Below are positions 45,096-55,079 of a stretch of 64,000 bases of DNA, in pieces (the first letter of the stretch is position 1; each line of letters opens with the position of its first letter). Source of the DNA: Maribacter sp. 1_MG-2023. Its GTDB lineage: Bacteria; Bacteroidota; Bacteroidia; Flavobacteriales; Flavobacteriaceae. The stretch is from the NCBI RefSeq assembly GCF_030547005.1, contig NZ_JAUOPN010000002.1, forward strand, positions 62,001 to 126,000. The letters run 5' to 3'. The notes under the pieces are model-generated. The model was not told where the DNA came from. It ran no database searches and worked only from the letters and a program-made list of their open reading frames with translations. The position numbers were made by a program, and so were the translations under genes.

Positions 45096-47174
45096 ATGTC
45101 CGATATTAAATCACCCTCTAGATATACGATTACTGCTGCGTTGCCATACACAAATGGCCCAATACACATTGGTCATTTGGCCGGCGTTTACGTACCAGCA
45201 GATATTTACGCTCGTTACCTAAGATTAACTGGCAAAGATGTTGCCTTTGTCTGTGGTAGCGATGAACATGGCGTAGCCATATCAATGAAAGCTAAAAAAG
45301 AAGGCGTAACCCCTAAAGATATTATTGATAAATACCATGCAATAATTAAGCAGTCTTTTTTAGACTTTGGAATCACATTCGATAATTATTCTAGAACCTC
45401 TGCCAAGATTCATCACGATACCGCATCAGAATTCTTTGTAAATCTTTACGAAAAAGGAGATTTTATTGAAGAAACTACTGCTCAATTATATGATGAAGAA
45501 GCCCAACAGTTTTTGGCAGACCGTTTTGTTATAGGCACCTGCCCTAAATGCGGAAATGAAGAGGCATACGGCGATCAATGCGAAAATTGTGGATCTAGTT
45601 TAAATGCCACCGATTTAATAAATCCGAAATCGACCATTACAGGAACCATACCTACAACTAAAGAAACCAAGCACTGGTTTTTACCATTAGATAGGTATGA
45701 AGAATTTTTAAAAGATTGGATTCTTAAAGGTCATAAAGACGATTGGAAACCAAATGTATACGGACAATGTAAATCATGGATCGATGGTGGATTAGAACCA
45801 AGAGCCGTAACTAGAGATTTAGATTGGGGCATACCAGTACCCGTACCAGGTGGTGAAGGCAAAGTACTATATGTTTGGTTTGATGCACCTATAGGCTATA
45901 TATCATCTACCAAAGAATGGGCTGCCCGTGAAGGAAAAGATTGGGAACCCTATTGGAAAGATGAAAACACAAAATTAGTTCACTTTATTGGGAAAGATAA
46001 TATTGTTTTTCACTGTATCATTTTCCCATCAATGTTAAAGGCAGAAGGTAGTTATATTCTACCTGAAAATGTACCAGCAAATGAGTTCTTGAATTTAGAA
46101 GGAAACAAGCTGTCTACTTCTAAAAACTGGGCCGTTTGGCTACATGAGTATTTGGTAGATTTTCCTGAAATGCAAGATTCGCTGCGTTACACATTAACAG
46201 CAAATGCACCAGAAACTAAGGATAACGATTTCACTTGGAAAGATTTTCAAGCACGTAACAATAATGAATTAGTAGCCATTTTAGGTAACTTCATTAACAG
46301 AGTCGTGGTATTGACCAATAAGTATTACGATGGCAAAATACCTGCTGCAGGAAGCTTAACCGATGTAGATAACGAGACACTTGAACAATTATCAAAATAT
46401 CCAGGAATAATTTCAAGCTCTATTGAACGCTACCGTTTTAGAGAAGCAGGTCAAGAACTTATGAATCTTGCACGTTTAGGTAATAAATACTTAGCCGATG
46501 CAGAACCTTGGAAGGTAATTAAGGTAGATGAAGAACGTGTAAAAACAATTATGAATATTGCTTTACAAATTGCGGCTGGTTTAGCTGTTCTAAGTGAACC
46601 ATTTTTACCGTTTACATCTAATAAGCTTAAAAATATTCTAAATATCGATTTAAGCGCAGGTGATGGTCTAAATTGGAATGATGTTTCAACAAAAGAAGCA
46701 TTATTACAACCTGAACATCAAATAAACCAAGCAGAACTATTATTTAGAAAAATTGAGGATAGCGAAATTCAAGCCCAGCTAGATAAACTTGAAGCAACTA
46801 AAAAAGCGAACGAAAACGAAAACAAAAAACTAATGCCGCAAAAAGATACCATTACATTCGATGATTTTTCAAAACTAGATATGCGTGTTGGTACTATTAT
46901 CGAAGCTGAAAAAATGGCAAAAGCTAAGAAGCTTTTAGTTTTAAAAGTAGATACTGGCTTAGACGTTAGAACTATAGTTTCTGGTATTGCAGAAAGCTAT
47001 AAACCAGAAGAAATAGTCGGTAAAAAAGTTACTGTTTTGGTCAACCTAGCACCAAGAGCTTTACGTGGTGTTGATAGTGAAGGCATGATTTTAATGACTG
47101 AAAATACCGATGGTAAATTGGTGTTTGTTAACCCAGATGAGGATAGTGTTGGTAATGGGGAAGGGATTAACTAG
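45096..47174 (+). CDS. metG: Methionyl-tRNA synthetase with C-terminal tRNA-binding domain
   Basis: MetRS charges initiator and elongator tRNA-Met. The roughly 692-residue product shows the class I HIGH motif ([11 protein letters not shown]), a zinc knuckle ([18 protein letters not shown]), the KMSKS-equivalent NKLSTSKNW, the anticodon-binding helical domain, and a C-terminal OB-fold tRNA-binding domain from about 590 ([29 protein letters not shown]). ATG 45096 is chosen over TTG 45093. It is flanked by its own promoter box and a strong terminator. Confidence 0.97.
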   Translation: MSDIKSPSRYTITAALPYTNGPIHIGHLAGVYVPADIYARYLRLTGKDVAFVCGSDEHGVAISMKAKKEGVTPKDIIDKYHAIIKQSFLDFGITFDNYSRTSAKIHHDTASEFFVNLYEKGDFIEETTAQLYDEEAQQFLADRFVIGTCPKCGNEEAYGDQCENCGSSLNATDLINPKSTITGTIPTTKETKHWFLPLDRYEEFLKDWILKGHKDDWKPNVYGQCKSWIDGGLEPRAVTRDLDWGIPVPVPGGEGKVLYVWFDAPIGYISSTKEWAAREGKDWEPYWKDENTKLVHFIGKDNIVFHCIIFPSMLKAEGSYILPENVPANEFLNLEGNKLSTSKNWAVWLHEYLVDFPEMQDSLRYTLTANAPETKDNDFTWKDFQARNNNELVAILGNFINRVVVLTNKYYDGKIPAAGSLTDVDNETLEQLSKYPGIISSSIERYRFREAGQELMNLARLGNKYLADAEPWKVIKVDEERVKTIMNIALQIAAGLAVLSEPFLPFTSNKLKNILNIDLSAGDGLNWNDVSTKEALLQPEHQINQAELLFRKIEDSEIQAQLDKLEATKKANENENKKLMPQKDTITFDDFSKLDMRVGTIIEAEKMAKAKKLLVLKVDTGLDVRTIVSGIAESYKPEEIVGKKVTVLVNLAPRALRGVDSEGMILMTENTDGKLVFVNPDEDSVGNGEGIN

Positions 47175-47194
47175 AGAACAATTTTAATCAATTT

Positions 47195-47232
47195 AAGAAG
47201 CCTTGGTGAATATTCACCAAGGCTTCTTGTTT
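47195..47232 (+). terminator. Terminator after metG
   Basis: A long perfect stem (AAGAAGCCTTGGTGAA with TTCACCAAGGCTTCTT) closes a two-base loop and runs into a short T-rich stretch, 21 bases after the metG stop. Confidence 0.92.
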
Positions 47233-47392
47233 TAAATAAAACCCTGTTACATGCGTAATTATAGTTTTAAGGTGATCTCCATAAATCTTCAAAAAAAGAA
47301 AAGAAAGAATATTAAAATCTACACAAATACCTTCCACTGCTTGATTTCAATACCTAATAATGGGTATTTTTAAAAGTTCTAAACGATTTTAC

Positions 47393-49516
47393 ATGCAATT
47401 ACTGCCCTACATACTTAAATATACCCAGCTACCTGAGAAGGGAATTCAAAATACTATTGAGCTTTTAAATGCTGATTGCACCATTCCTTTTATATCAAGA
47501 TATCGTAAAGAAAGAACCGGTAATTTAGATGAAGTACAAGTTGGTGCAATCGTTCAATTCAAAGAACAGTTTGAAGCATTAGAAAAGAGAAAAAAAGCGA
47601 TTATAAAGGCTGTTGACGAACAAGGCGTATTAACGGCTGAGCTAAAACAAAAGTTCAATAATTCTGAAGACCTTACTCAGTTAGAAGATTTATACCTCCC
47701 ATTCAAAAAGAGCAAAAAAACCAAAGCTGAAGTAGCCCGTAAAAACGGATTAGAGCCTTTAGCAAAAATCATTATGGTTCAACGTGATGACAATATTGAG
47801 TTCACAGCTTCCAAATACCTTAATTCAACCATAGAAAACGAAGATGATGCCTTAGAAGGAGCACGCCACATCATTTCTGAGTGGATTAATGAGCGTACAG
47901 ATATAAGAAGTGCCATAAGATCTCAATTAGCGCGATTTGCCATTATTAGCACCAAAGTAATTGGCACCAAAAAAGATGATGAAAAGGCTCAGAAATTCAG
48001 AGATTATTTTGAGTGGAGCGAGCCATTGAACAAATGTCCGTCGCACCGCTTATTAGCCATTTTACGTGCAGAATCAGAGAAATTCATAAGGGTTAAAATT
48101 GAATTGGATGATGAACGCTTATTAGATAGAATTGAAAATAGAATCATAAAAACAAACAATGCCTGTGGACAGCAAATCGAACTAGCCCTCGCAGATGCCT
48201 ATAAAAGATTGCTTTTTCCATCCTTATCTAACGAACTATTAAAAGCAGCAAAAGAAAAAGCAGATGATGAAGCAATTGCTGTTTTCTCTAATAATCTAAG
48301 ACAATTATTATTGGGTGCACCTCTAGGCGAAAAACGTATTCTTGCCATAGACCCAGGTTTTAGAACGGGTTGTAAAGTGGTTTGTTTAGATGCCCAAGGT
48401 AACTTGGTACATAATGAAACTATTTATCCGCATGCGCCACAAAACGATATTGGTGGCGCCATAAAGAAATTGAGTTCATTAACAAATGCATATAAAATAG
48501 AAGCTATTGCCATTGGTAACGGTACGGCATCAAGAGAAACTGAGCAAGTTGTAAAGAAGGTGATTTTTAATGACCCGGTCGAAGTATTTGTAGTAAGTGA
48601 AGCCGGAGCATCTATTTACTCCGCCTCTAAAATTGCGCGAGATGAATTCCCAAATTACGACATTACTGTTCGTGGAGCCGTTTCTATCGGCAGACGTTTG
48701 GCAGATCCCCTTGCCGAACTGGTAAAAATTGATCCAAAATCTATAGGTGTTGGGCAATACCAACATGATGTTGATCAGAGCAAATTAAAGAACTCACTAG
48801 ATACGGTTGTTGAAAGTTGTGTAAATTCTGTGGGCGTAAACATCAACACCGCTAGCGTTCCGTTATTAAGTTATGTTTCTGGTATTGGCCCGAAATTAGC
48901 CGAGAATATTGTTGCTCAGCGAAAAGAAAAAGGTGCTTTTAAAAGCCGAAAAGATATTATGGATGTTCCACGTTTAGGCGGTAAAGCATTTGAGCAAGGC
49001 GCAGCCTTTTTACGAATAAAAGATGCTAAGAATCCGCTTGACGATTCTGCCGTACACCCAGAAAGTTATGGTATAGTCAAGCAGATGGCGAAAGATAAAG
49101 GAACAGAAATTATATCATTGATAGGAAATAAAACTTTACTCATAGAAATTGATCTTCAAAAATATTGCACCAATGAGGTCGGGCTGCCTACTTTAGAAGA
49201 TATTCGTTCTGAACTTGAAAAACCAGGATTAGATCGTAGAGAAAAAGCCAAGGTTTTTACATTTGACCAAACCATTAAATCGATTACTGATTTACATAGC
49301 GGGCAATTGTTACCGGGTATTGTAAATAACATTACCAACTTCGGTTGTTTTGTAGATATCGGTATTAAAGAAAGTGGACTAATTCATGTTTCTAATCTCT
49401 CTGATTCTTTTGTAAAAGATGTAAATGAACATGTGCATTTACATCAGCAGATTATTGTAAAGGTTTTAGATGTGGATGTTGCTAGAAAACGTATTCAATT
49501 AAAGTTGCATAAATAA
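47393..49516 (+). CDS. tex: Tex-family RNA-binding transcriptional accessory protein
   Basis: The roughly 707-residue product has the Tex architecture: N-terminal helical region (YTQLPEKGIQNTIELLNADC; IPFISRYRKERTGNLDEVQ), YqgF-like RNase H fold (RILAIDPGFRTGCKVV), helix-hairpin-helix pair (LLSYVSGIGPKLAENIV; DVPRLGGKAFEQGAAFLRI), and a C-terminal S1 domain (GIVNNITNFGCFVDIGI; GLIHVSNLS). ATG 47393 (MQLLPYILKYTQLPEKG) is chosen as it fits the family; ATG 47360 would add 11 residues. The histone-deacetylase-like gene follows eight bases later. Confidence 0.95.
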   Translation: MQLLPYILKYTQLPEKGIQNTIELLNADCTIPFISRYRKERTGNLDEVQVGAIVQFKEQFEALEKRKKAIIKAVDEQGVLTAELKQKFNNSEDLTQLEDLYLPFKKSKKTKAEVARKNGLEPLAKIIMVQRDDNIEFTASKYLNSTIENEDDALEGARHIISEWINERTDIRSAIRSQLARFAIISTKVIGTKKDDEKAQKFRDYFEWSEPLNKCPSHRLLAILRAESEKFIRVKIELDDERLLDRIENRIIKTNNACGQQIELALADAYKRLLFPSLSNELLKAAKEKADDEAIAVFSNNLRQLLLGAPLGEKRILAIDPGFRTGCKVVCLDAQGNLVHNETIYPHAPQNDIGGAIKKLSSLTNAYKIEAIAIGNGTASRETEQVVKKVIFNDPVEVFVVSEAGASIYSASKIARDEFPNYDITVRGAVSIGRRLADPLAELVKIDPKSIGVGQYQHDVDQSKLKNSLDTVVESCVNSVGVNINTASVPLLSYVSGIGPKLAENIVAQRKEKGAFKSRKDIMDVPRLGGKAFEQGAAFLRIKDAKNPLDDSAVHPESYGIVKQMAKDKGTEIISLIGNKTLLIEIDLQKYCTNEVGLPTLEDIRSELEKPGLDRREKAKVFTFDQTIKSITDLHSGQLLPGIVNNITNFGCFVDIGIKESGLIHVSNLSDSFVKDVNEHVHLHQQIIVKVLDVDVARKRIQLKLHK

Positions 49517-49524
49517 TTGAACTG

Positions 49525-50427
49525 ATGCTGAAAATAGCAAATCATCCTATATACAAACATCCGTTACCAGAGGGGCATCGTTTTCCTATGGAAAAATATG
49601 AGCTATTACCACAGCAATTAATTCATGAAGGCACCTGCACCGAAGAAAATTTCTTTGAACCAGACATCCCAAATGACAAACATATTGTAGCTGTTCACGA
49701 CCCCGAGTATTTCTATGATTTGTTGAATATGATGATTTCGCCCAAAATGGCTCGAAAAATAGGTTTCCCACTCTCGGAAGATTTAGTAGAACGAGAACGT
49801 ATTATTGCCGATGGAACGATAAAAGGATGCGATTTTGCCTTAGAATATGGAATTGCAATGAATATTGCCGGTGGAACACATCATGCCTATAGCGATCATG
49901 GTGAGGCATTTTGCATGTTGAACGACCAAGCAATTGGCGCCAAATACTTATTGAACAAAGGTCTTGCAAAAAAGATTCTCATTGTAGATTTAGATGTACA
50001 TCAAGGAAACGGAACGGCCGAAATATTTCAGAATGACGATGCAGTTTTTACATTCTCTATGCACGGTGAAAGTAATTATCCGTTTAAAAAAGAAAAGTCA
50101 GACATGGATATTCCCTTACCGAAAGGAACTACTGATGAAACATATCTTTCAATTCTAAAGGAAAATTTACCCAAACTAATAGATACGGTAAAACCAGATT
50201 TCATTTTTTACCTAAGTGGTGTTGACATTTTAGAAAGTGATAAATTAGGTACTCTTGCACTGACATTAGTAGGGTGTAAAAAACGGGATGAATTTGTTTT
50301 AACTACATGTCACAACCTAAACATACCCGTACAATGTAGTATGGGCGGCGGTTATTCACCTGACATTAAAATTATAGTTGAAGCGCATGCTAATACATTT
50401 CGATTGGCACAGAAACTCTATTTTTAA
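49525..50427 (+). CDS. Histone-deacetylase-family zinc amidohydrolase
   Basis: The 300-residue protein shows the class I/II deacetylase core: GGTHHAYSDHGEAFCMLNDQA with the catalytic His pair, ILIVDLDVHQGNGTAEIF with zinc-binding Asp and His, FTFSMHGESNYPF, and FYLSGVDILESDKLG with the late zinc Asp and an altered version of the usual SAGFD. Bacterial members deacetylate acetylpolyamines, acetoin-related or protein lysines; the substrate here is unknown. It is probably cotranscribed with tex. Confidence 0.93.
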   Translation: MLKIANHPIYKHPLPEGHRFPMEKYELLPQQLIHEGTCTEENFFEPDIPNDKHIVAVHDPEYFYDLLNMMISPKMARKIGFPLSEDLVERERIIADGTIKGCDFALEYGIAMNIAGGTHHAYSDHGEAFCMLNDQAIGAKYLLNKGLAKKILIVDLDVHQGNGTAEIFQNDDAVFTFSMHGESNYPFKKEKSDMDIPLPKGTTDETYLSILKENLPKLIDTVKPDFIFYLSGVDILESDKLGTLALTLVGCKKRDEFVLTTCHNLNIPVQCSMGGGYSPDIKIIVEAHANTFRLAQKLYF

Positions 50428-50492
50428 GCTTTTCAAGAGTTTTAGAGTTAAACATTGTTTGCTTTTAATTAATTTTTCAATTAGTAGAATTT

Positions 50493-50500
50493 TAAATTTG
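50493..50500 (+). promoter_or_regulatory. -7 promoter box before the PAP2 gene
   Basis: TAAATTTG is an exact TAnnTTTG match ending four bases before ATG 50505, implying almost no 5' leader if used. Confidence 0.45.
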
Positions 50501-50504
50501 TAGT

Positions 50505-51338
50505 ATGAAAAATTTAATAATCCTATTAGGTCTAATATCTTGTTTCTCGATTCATGCTCAAGATTTTGCAAAGGATTCTACCGAGACAAGGTGGAACATG
50601 TTTAAATATGATGTCGGAAATATGTTCAAAGGAGTTGGTTACTCATACACCAAACCTTTACATTGGCAAGGTAAACAGTGGTGTCACTTTGGTGCTATGG
50701 TAGGTGTTACAGGGCTTATATATTTAGCAGATGACAATACCTCTAAATTTATAAGAAACAATAAAGAAGGAGTCCCACAAGTAATTCGTGATTATGGAGA
50801 AATACATGGAAGTCCCGCTAATAATTATATTGCGACTTCTGGAGTATATGCTGTAGGATTAATTACCAAAAACGAAAAATTAAGAAGAACTGGAGTATTA
50901 TTAATATCATCAGCTACTTCTGCAGGACTGCTGCAACAAGTATTAAAATCTGTAGTGGGCAGAGCAAGGCCATTAGCTGAGTTGGGCAAAGATACCTTTG
51001 ACCCATTCAATTCAAGCAGAAACGTTCATTCGTTCCCATCTGGGCATGCTTTGCTTGCCTTTACCAATGCATATGCAATAGGAAAGCAATTTAAAAATTC
51101 GTGAGTAAAAGCAGGTATTTACACATTAGGCGCTATTCCAGATATTTCTCGTGTTTGGGATGGTCAACATTACTTAAGTGATATGGTCTTTGCGTTTGCC
51201 ATATGTATTGCAACCGTAGAATCTATAGATAGATATCTAGACAAAATGTACGATGAAAAATACAATGATCATAAGACATTGATGAGCTGGAATCTTAATT
51301 TCGATCCGAGGCAAATGGGTGTAACCGTTAACTTTTAA
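50505..51338 (+). pseudogene. PAP2-family phosphatase interrupted by an in-frame TGA
   Basis: The first 199 codons encode a signal peptide (to IHAQ), membrane segments, and PAP2 motifs 1 and 2: K148-x6-R155-P156 (KSVVGRARP) and FPSGH (PSGH at 178-181). Codon 200 is TGA at 51102-51104. The same frame continues for 77 more codons, giving VKAGIYTLGAIPDISRVWDG and QHYLSDM, which is motif 3 (S215-R216-x5-H222-x3-D226), then ends at TAA 51336. The truncated form lacks the catalytic His222. The stop most simply reflects TGG to TGA at a tryptophan. Intact homologues are lipid or pyrophosphate phosphatases at the membrane. Readthrough is possible but unproven. Confidence 0.85.
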
Positions 51339-51357
51339 CGCTGACAAATATCCATTT

Positions 51358-53442
51358 TTAAGAATCTAACATATACAGCGCAAACTTAATTTTCCAATAC
51401 GGCATTTTCTCTTCAAAGAATTCAAAATAGTCTTTTAGACCTGTGGCGTCTGTAAGTTCAGATTTTGCCTTTTCTATTTCAGCTATTTCTTTTGAATCAA
51501 CAAACTGATTTAAATCGAGATCCTCACCCTCGGCATGCTTTTTCATTAGATGTCCGTATATCGTATTCTCGGACAAATTTCTTGACGTAGCGATTTCAGA
51601 AACCGTAGATCCTTTACTAAACAGTTCAAAAGTTTGGTCATGAGTTGCTTTTTTTGATTTCTTAGCAGGGGCGTTTTTAGTGATTTCAGCAATAAACACG
51701 TCTGCATACTTTTCTAGCTTCGCCTGCCCTACTCCAGAGACTTGCATAAACTCTTCTCTATTTTTTGGAAGTTTAGCCTCCATATCTTTCAAACTCGCAT
51801 CCCCAAAAACAACATAAGCAGGTACATTCTGTTCCGTTGCAATTTGTTGTCTAAGTAAACGAAGCTTTTCGAATAAATTTGTTTTCGTAGTTCGTGATTT
51901 TGCTGCAGCCTTTTTCTTTTCTGCTTCCTTTTGCAATACTGCTAACTGAACTTTTTTTCCAGAAAACAAAACTTGCTTTGCCTGTTCAGTTAATCCGAGT
52001 CTTGCACCTTCCCTGAAGTTAATATCTAGTACCCCTTGGTTCAATAATTGAATAACATATTGCTGCAAGTCTAACCAAGAGACATCTTTTACGGCGCCAT
52101 ATGTTTTGATATTCTGATAGCCTTTTTCTAGAACTTGAGCATTCTGCGCACCTCTTAAAACATCGATAACCATACCCATTGGTTCTCGCTCTTTTAACCT
52201 AGCAACACCAGAGCATACTTTTTGCGCCAATAATGTAGCGTCAAAATAAGCAGGTGGAGCATTACAGATATCACAATTGCCACAACCTTCAGTTACCTGC
52301 TCTCCAAAATAATTTAGCAGCGCTATTCTACGACAACTTAATGCCTCTGCAAATTGTTGCATACGCTCTAACTTAGCATATTCAACATCTGCATTTTCAC
52401 TTTGCGTAATAAACCTACGTAATTGAGCCACATCTGCAAAACTGTAAAATAGTAACGCGTGGGCAGGTAAACCGTCACGACCACCTCGACCAATTTCTTG
52501 GTAGTACCCTTCTATGTTCTTTGGCAGGTTATAATGAATGACCCAACGCACATTACTTTTATCGATACCCATACCAAAAGCAATGGTTGCTGCAATAATA
52601 GGCACCTTATCGGTAATGAATTCTTCTTGAACAGTAGAGCGTTCATCTGAAGACATACCTGCGTGATACGCTTTGGCCTTAAAACCCGCATTACGTAATT
52701 TCTCGGCAATAGATTCTGTACTTTTTCGACTAAGGCAATAGATAATTCCGCTTTCGTTCGGTCTATCATCTAAGAAATCGAGAATATGTTTTATTCGATC
52801 TTGAGCAGGTTTTACATCAAGATATAAATTAGGTCTATTGAATGATGCCAAATGACGCTCAGCATTCGTTATTTGTAATTGATCTGCTATATCGTCTTGA
52901 GTGGTCTTATCGGCAGTAGCCGTAAGTGCCATTACCGGAATATTCGGAAACCTTCTTTTTAATCCGCCAAGTTGAGTATATGCAGGTCTAAAATCATGTC
53001 CCCAAGAAGAAATACAATGAGCCTCATCAACAGCGAACAGACTGATTTTTAAATTCCCAAGAATGTTATTAAAAAAGCCCAGACTTTCTGGAGCCACATA
53101 GAATAGTTTCAAATCCCCTCTCTCCAATTTTCCAAGGATCTCTTGCTGTGTTTCTTGGGTCTGAGAGCTATTGTAATATTCGGCAGCAATTCCGTTAGCT
53201 TTTAAAACATCTACTTGATCCTTCATTAAAGCAATTAGAGGCGAAATCACAATCGCAGTTCCCTCTAAAGCTAATGCAGTCAGCTGATAACAAAGAGACT
53301 TACCACCACCAGTTGGCATAATCGCCAACACATCTTTTTTACTAAGTGCATCTTCAATTATTGATAATTGATTCGGCTTAAATGAATCGTAACCAAAATG
53401 CTTTTTTAATAATGGTATTAAGTCTTTTTCTGTTGTAATCAT
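51358..53442 (-). CDS. recQ: ATP-dependent DNA helicase RecQ
   Basis: RecQ unwinds DNA 3' to 5' in recombination and fork repair. The roughly 694-residue product has Walker [17 protein letters not shown] ([18 protein letters not shown]), motif [14 protein letters not shown], the zinc-binding Cys cluster ([20 protein letters not shown]), a winged helix, an HRDC domain ([18 protein letters not shown]), and a C-terminal extension. ATG 53442 is chosen; TTG 53451 lies inside the promoter box. ssb lies upstream on the same strand, separated by a palindromic repeat. Confidence 0.96.
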   Translation of the reverse strand: MITTEKDLIPLLKKHFGYDSFKPNQLSIIEDALSKKDVLAIMPTGGGKSLCYQLTALALEGTAIVISPLIALMKDQVDVLKANGIAAEYYNSSQTQETQQEILGKLERGDLKLFYVAPESLGFFNNILGNLKISLFAVDEAHCISSWGHDFRPAYTQLGGLKRRFPNIPVMALTATADKTTQDDIADQLQITNAERHLASFNRPNLYLDVKPAQDRIKHILDFLDDRPNESGIIYCLSRKSTESIAEKLRNAGFKAKAYHAGMSSDERSTVQEEFITDKVPIIAATIAFGMGIDKSNVRWVIHYNLPKNIEGYYQEIGRGGRDGLPAHALLFYSFADVAQLRRFITQSENADVEYAKLERMQQFAEALSCRRIALLNYFGEQVTEGCGNCDICNAPPAYFDATLLAQKVCSGVARLKEREPMGMVIDVLRGAQNAQVLEKGYQNIKTYGAVKDVSWLDLQQYVIQLLNQGVLDINFREGARLGLTEQAKQVLFSGKKVQLAVLQKEAEKKKAAAKSRTTKTNLFEKLRLLRQQIATEQNVPAYVVFGDASLKDMEAKLPKNREEFMQVSGVGQAKLEKYADVFIAEITKNAPAKKSKKATHDQTFELFSKGSTVSEIATSRNLSENTIYGHLMKKHAEGEDLDLNQFVDSKEIAEIEKAKSELTDATGLKDYFEFFEEKMPYWKIKFALYMLDS

Positions 53443-53448
53443 GTTTTG

Positions 53449-53456
53449 CAAAAATA
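53449..53456 (-). promoter_or_regulatory. -7 promoter box for recQ
   Basis: On the minus strand this reads TATTTTTG, an exact consensus match that ends six bases before ATG 53442. Confidence 0.45.
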
Positions 53457-53502
53457 GTGTTTGAAATTGTCTTTAGCAGATGTTTTCACAGGATTAGATC
53501 TT

Positions 53503-53577
53503 TACGAGCCACGAAGCAATCTGCCAATTTCGTGTACCAAACTTACAGATTACTTCGTCGTACTCCCTCGTGAAGAC
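53503..53577. repeat. Imperfect inverted repeat between recQ and ssb
   Basis: ACGAAGCAATCTG (53511-53523) and CAGATTACTTCGT (53546-53558) are inverted copies with one mismatch, around a 22-base loop, with decayed outer arms beyond. The core CAGATT(G/A)CTTCG is shared with the REP-like element at 28657-28680, so both look like members of one interspersed family. Confidence 0.65.
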
Positions 53578-53585
53578 GTATCAAT

Positions 53586-53918
53586 CTACTTCCCCAACAT
53601 CAACAACTCATTACACCTAATTTCTGTAATATATCTTTTCTCACCTTCTTTTGTTTCATAAGAACGATGGGTAAGTTTACCTTCCACGGCAACTTGTTTT
53701 CCTTTGGTTAAATAGTTCTCTACAATCTCAGCTGTTTTTCCCCAGGCTACAATATTATGCCATTGGGTATCATCAACTTTTTCACCTTTAGCGTTTTTAT
53801 AACTATCTGTGGTGGCGATAGAAAACTTAGCCAATTTGGTACCACCTTCTAAGTTTACGACTTCTGGGTCTTGTCCTAAATTACCAATCAACTGTACTTT
53901 GTTTTTTAATGCGTTCAT
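53586..53918 (-). CDS. ssb: Single-stranded DNA-binding protein
   Basis: The 110-residue product is an OB-fold SSB: MNALKNKVQLIGNLGQDPEV, KLAKFSIATTDSYKN, DTQWHNIVAWGKTAEIVENY, KGKQVAVEGKLTHRSYE. It lacks the flexible tail and acidic DIPF-type tip of classical SSB, so it is a short-form paralogue unlikely to recruit partner proteins through that tip. Whether it is the main SSB cannot be told from this window. A candidate promoter lies at 53977-53984. Confidence 0.95.
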   Translation of the reverse strand: MNALKNKVQLIGNLGQDPEVVNLEGGTKLAKFSIATTDSYKNAKGEKVDDTQWHNIVAWGKTAEIVENYLTKGKQVAVEGKLTHRSYETKEGEKRYITEIRCNELLMLGK

Positions 53919-53976
53919 CTCTCTAATTTTTATGGTTTAACAGTTCATACTATCAAGCCAATGTGACTCGACACTG

Positions 53977-53984
53977 CAAACCTA
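53977..53984 (-). promoter_or_regulatory. -7 promoter box for ssb
   Basis: On the minus strand this reads TAGGTTTG, an exact TAnnTTTG match 58 bases before the ssb start codon. Confidence 0.45.
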
Positions 53985-54026
53985 GAACAGCATTGAAGGA
54001 TTAATCGGTATGCAAACGCTTACTTT

Positions 54027-54056
54027 CGTTTGTTATCGTTTACAGTCGTTTATAAA
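54027..54056. promoter_or_regulatory. Three CGTTT motifs at 10-base spacing upstream of ssb
   Basis: CGTTT begins at 54027, 54037 and 54047, so the copies fall on the same face of the helix. They lie just upstream of the ssb promoter box, where an activator or repressor could bind. The rest of the 53919-54183 gap is AT-rich with no gene. Confidence 0.4.
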
Positions 54057-54183
54057 CTTTTATAATACTGTTATACAGTTATTTAATAACATATCAAAAT
54101 GAAATAAAAAATAGAATAATTTATTAAATAGTTGAAAAATGCAAAACAAAACCAAAAACATCAACCATAGAAAATCTAATTAA

Positions 54184-54870
54184 TCAAATTTTACGATACA
54201 ACCACCAGTTCATATCTCTGGTTAATTCGTATCCTAATTTCTGATAAAGTGGTATAGCCAAATTTCCCTTATTGGTATGTAGAATAGGTGTTTTATTTAC
54301 TTTTAAAATCTCTTTTGTAGTATGAGTGATAAGTTGTTTTGCCAATCCTTTTCTGGTATAATCTGGATGTGTTACCACCGCACTTACTTCTATAAAAAGA
54401 TTTGTTTGCATTCGCTGACCAGATATTGAAACTAATTTCCCGTCTTTAAAAATTCCGTAATAATTACCCATTTCAAAAGTCCTTCTACGATAATAACCAG
54501 GCATTACTAACCAGATTAAGTTATACACTTCATCAATATGCTCATCGGTCAGTAAGACAATATCTTCTGTTATCGAAACATCTGGAAGTTCTTTCAACAC
54601 CATTTGGCAACCATCAATTTTCTTCTCTAGAACAATTTTAGTTTCATCTATTAGCGGAGTCTGATTCTCTGAAACGAAAAAGAAACTATCTGTAGTTTTT
54701 ATATATTGACCGGAAGCTTTTTCTGTCTTTGATTCATCGAAAAAAGATCCAAAAGTACACACCTCTTGATCATAAAACTGAACGCCGTCATATACAACAA
54801 CAAACTTTTTATGTGTTTCATTTAAGGAATACCAAACCGGATTTTTAAGCTGCTCTTCTAACTTTACCAT
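54184..54870 (-). CDS. GNAT-family N-acetyltransferase (FR47-like)
   Basis: The roughly 228-residue product has a divergent N-terminal half and a GNAT domain at the C-terminus: YYGIFKDGKLVSISGQRMQ, EVSAVVTHPDYTRKGLAKQLI (acetyl-CoA loop), HTNKGNLAIPLYQKLGYELT. This layout resembles FR47-like or GCN5-related acetyltransferases of unknown acceptor. ATG 54870 is chosen over TTG 54885. It is monocistronic. Confidence 0.85.
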   Translation of the reverse strand: MVKLEEQLKNPVWYSLNETHKKFVVVYDGVQFYDQEVCTFGSFFDESKTEKASGQYIKTTDSFFFVSENQTPLIDETKIVLEKKIDGCQMVLKELPDVSITEDIVLLTDEHIDEVYNLIWLVMPGYYRRRTFEMGNYYGIFKDGKLVSISGQRMQTNLFIEVSAVVTHPDYTRKGLAKQLITHTTKEILKVNKTPILHTNKGNLAIPLYQKLGYELTRDMNWWLYRKI

Positions 54871-55079
54871 TCTAATATGAATCAAATTTTGCGCAAATTA
54901 TTCAATCTTAAAACAATATCACATCTTACTAAACATATAAATGAATTTAATACTTATATAAAAAGAAGCCTACCTAACATTGGCTCATTCTCAATAAAAA
55001 ATTATAAATTCAAAGAGCAGAGATGATAAAGGGCATTTCAGATTCATATCTCCCCACTTAATAAATTTATAGTTTATAT

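Noticed and set aside
51102-51104. TGA in the PAP2 gene as a selenocysteine codon
   Set aside because: The position fits tryptophan in context, no selenium-insertion hairpin is obvious after it, and PAP2 enzymes do not use selenocysteine. A nonsense change is simpler.
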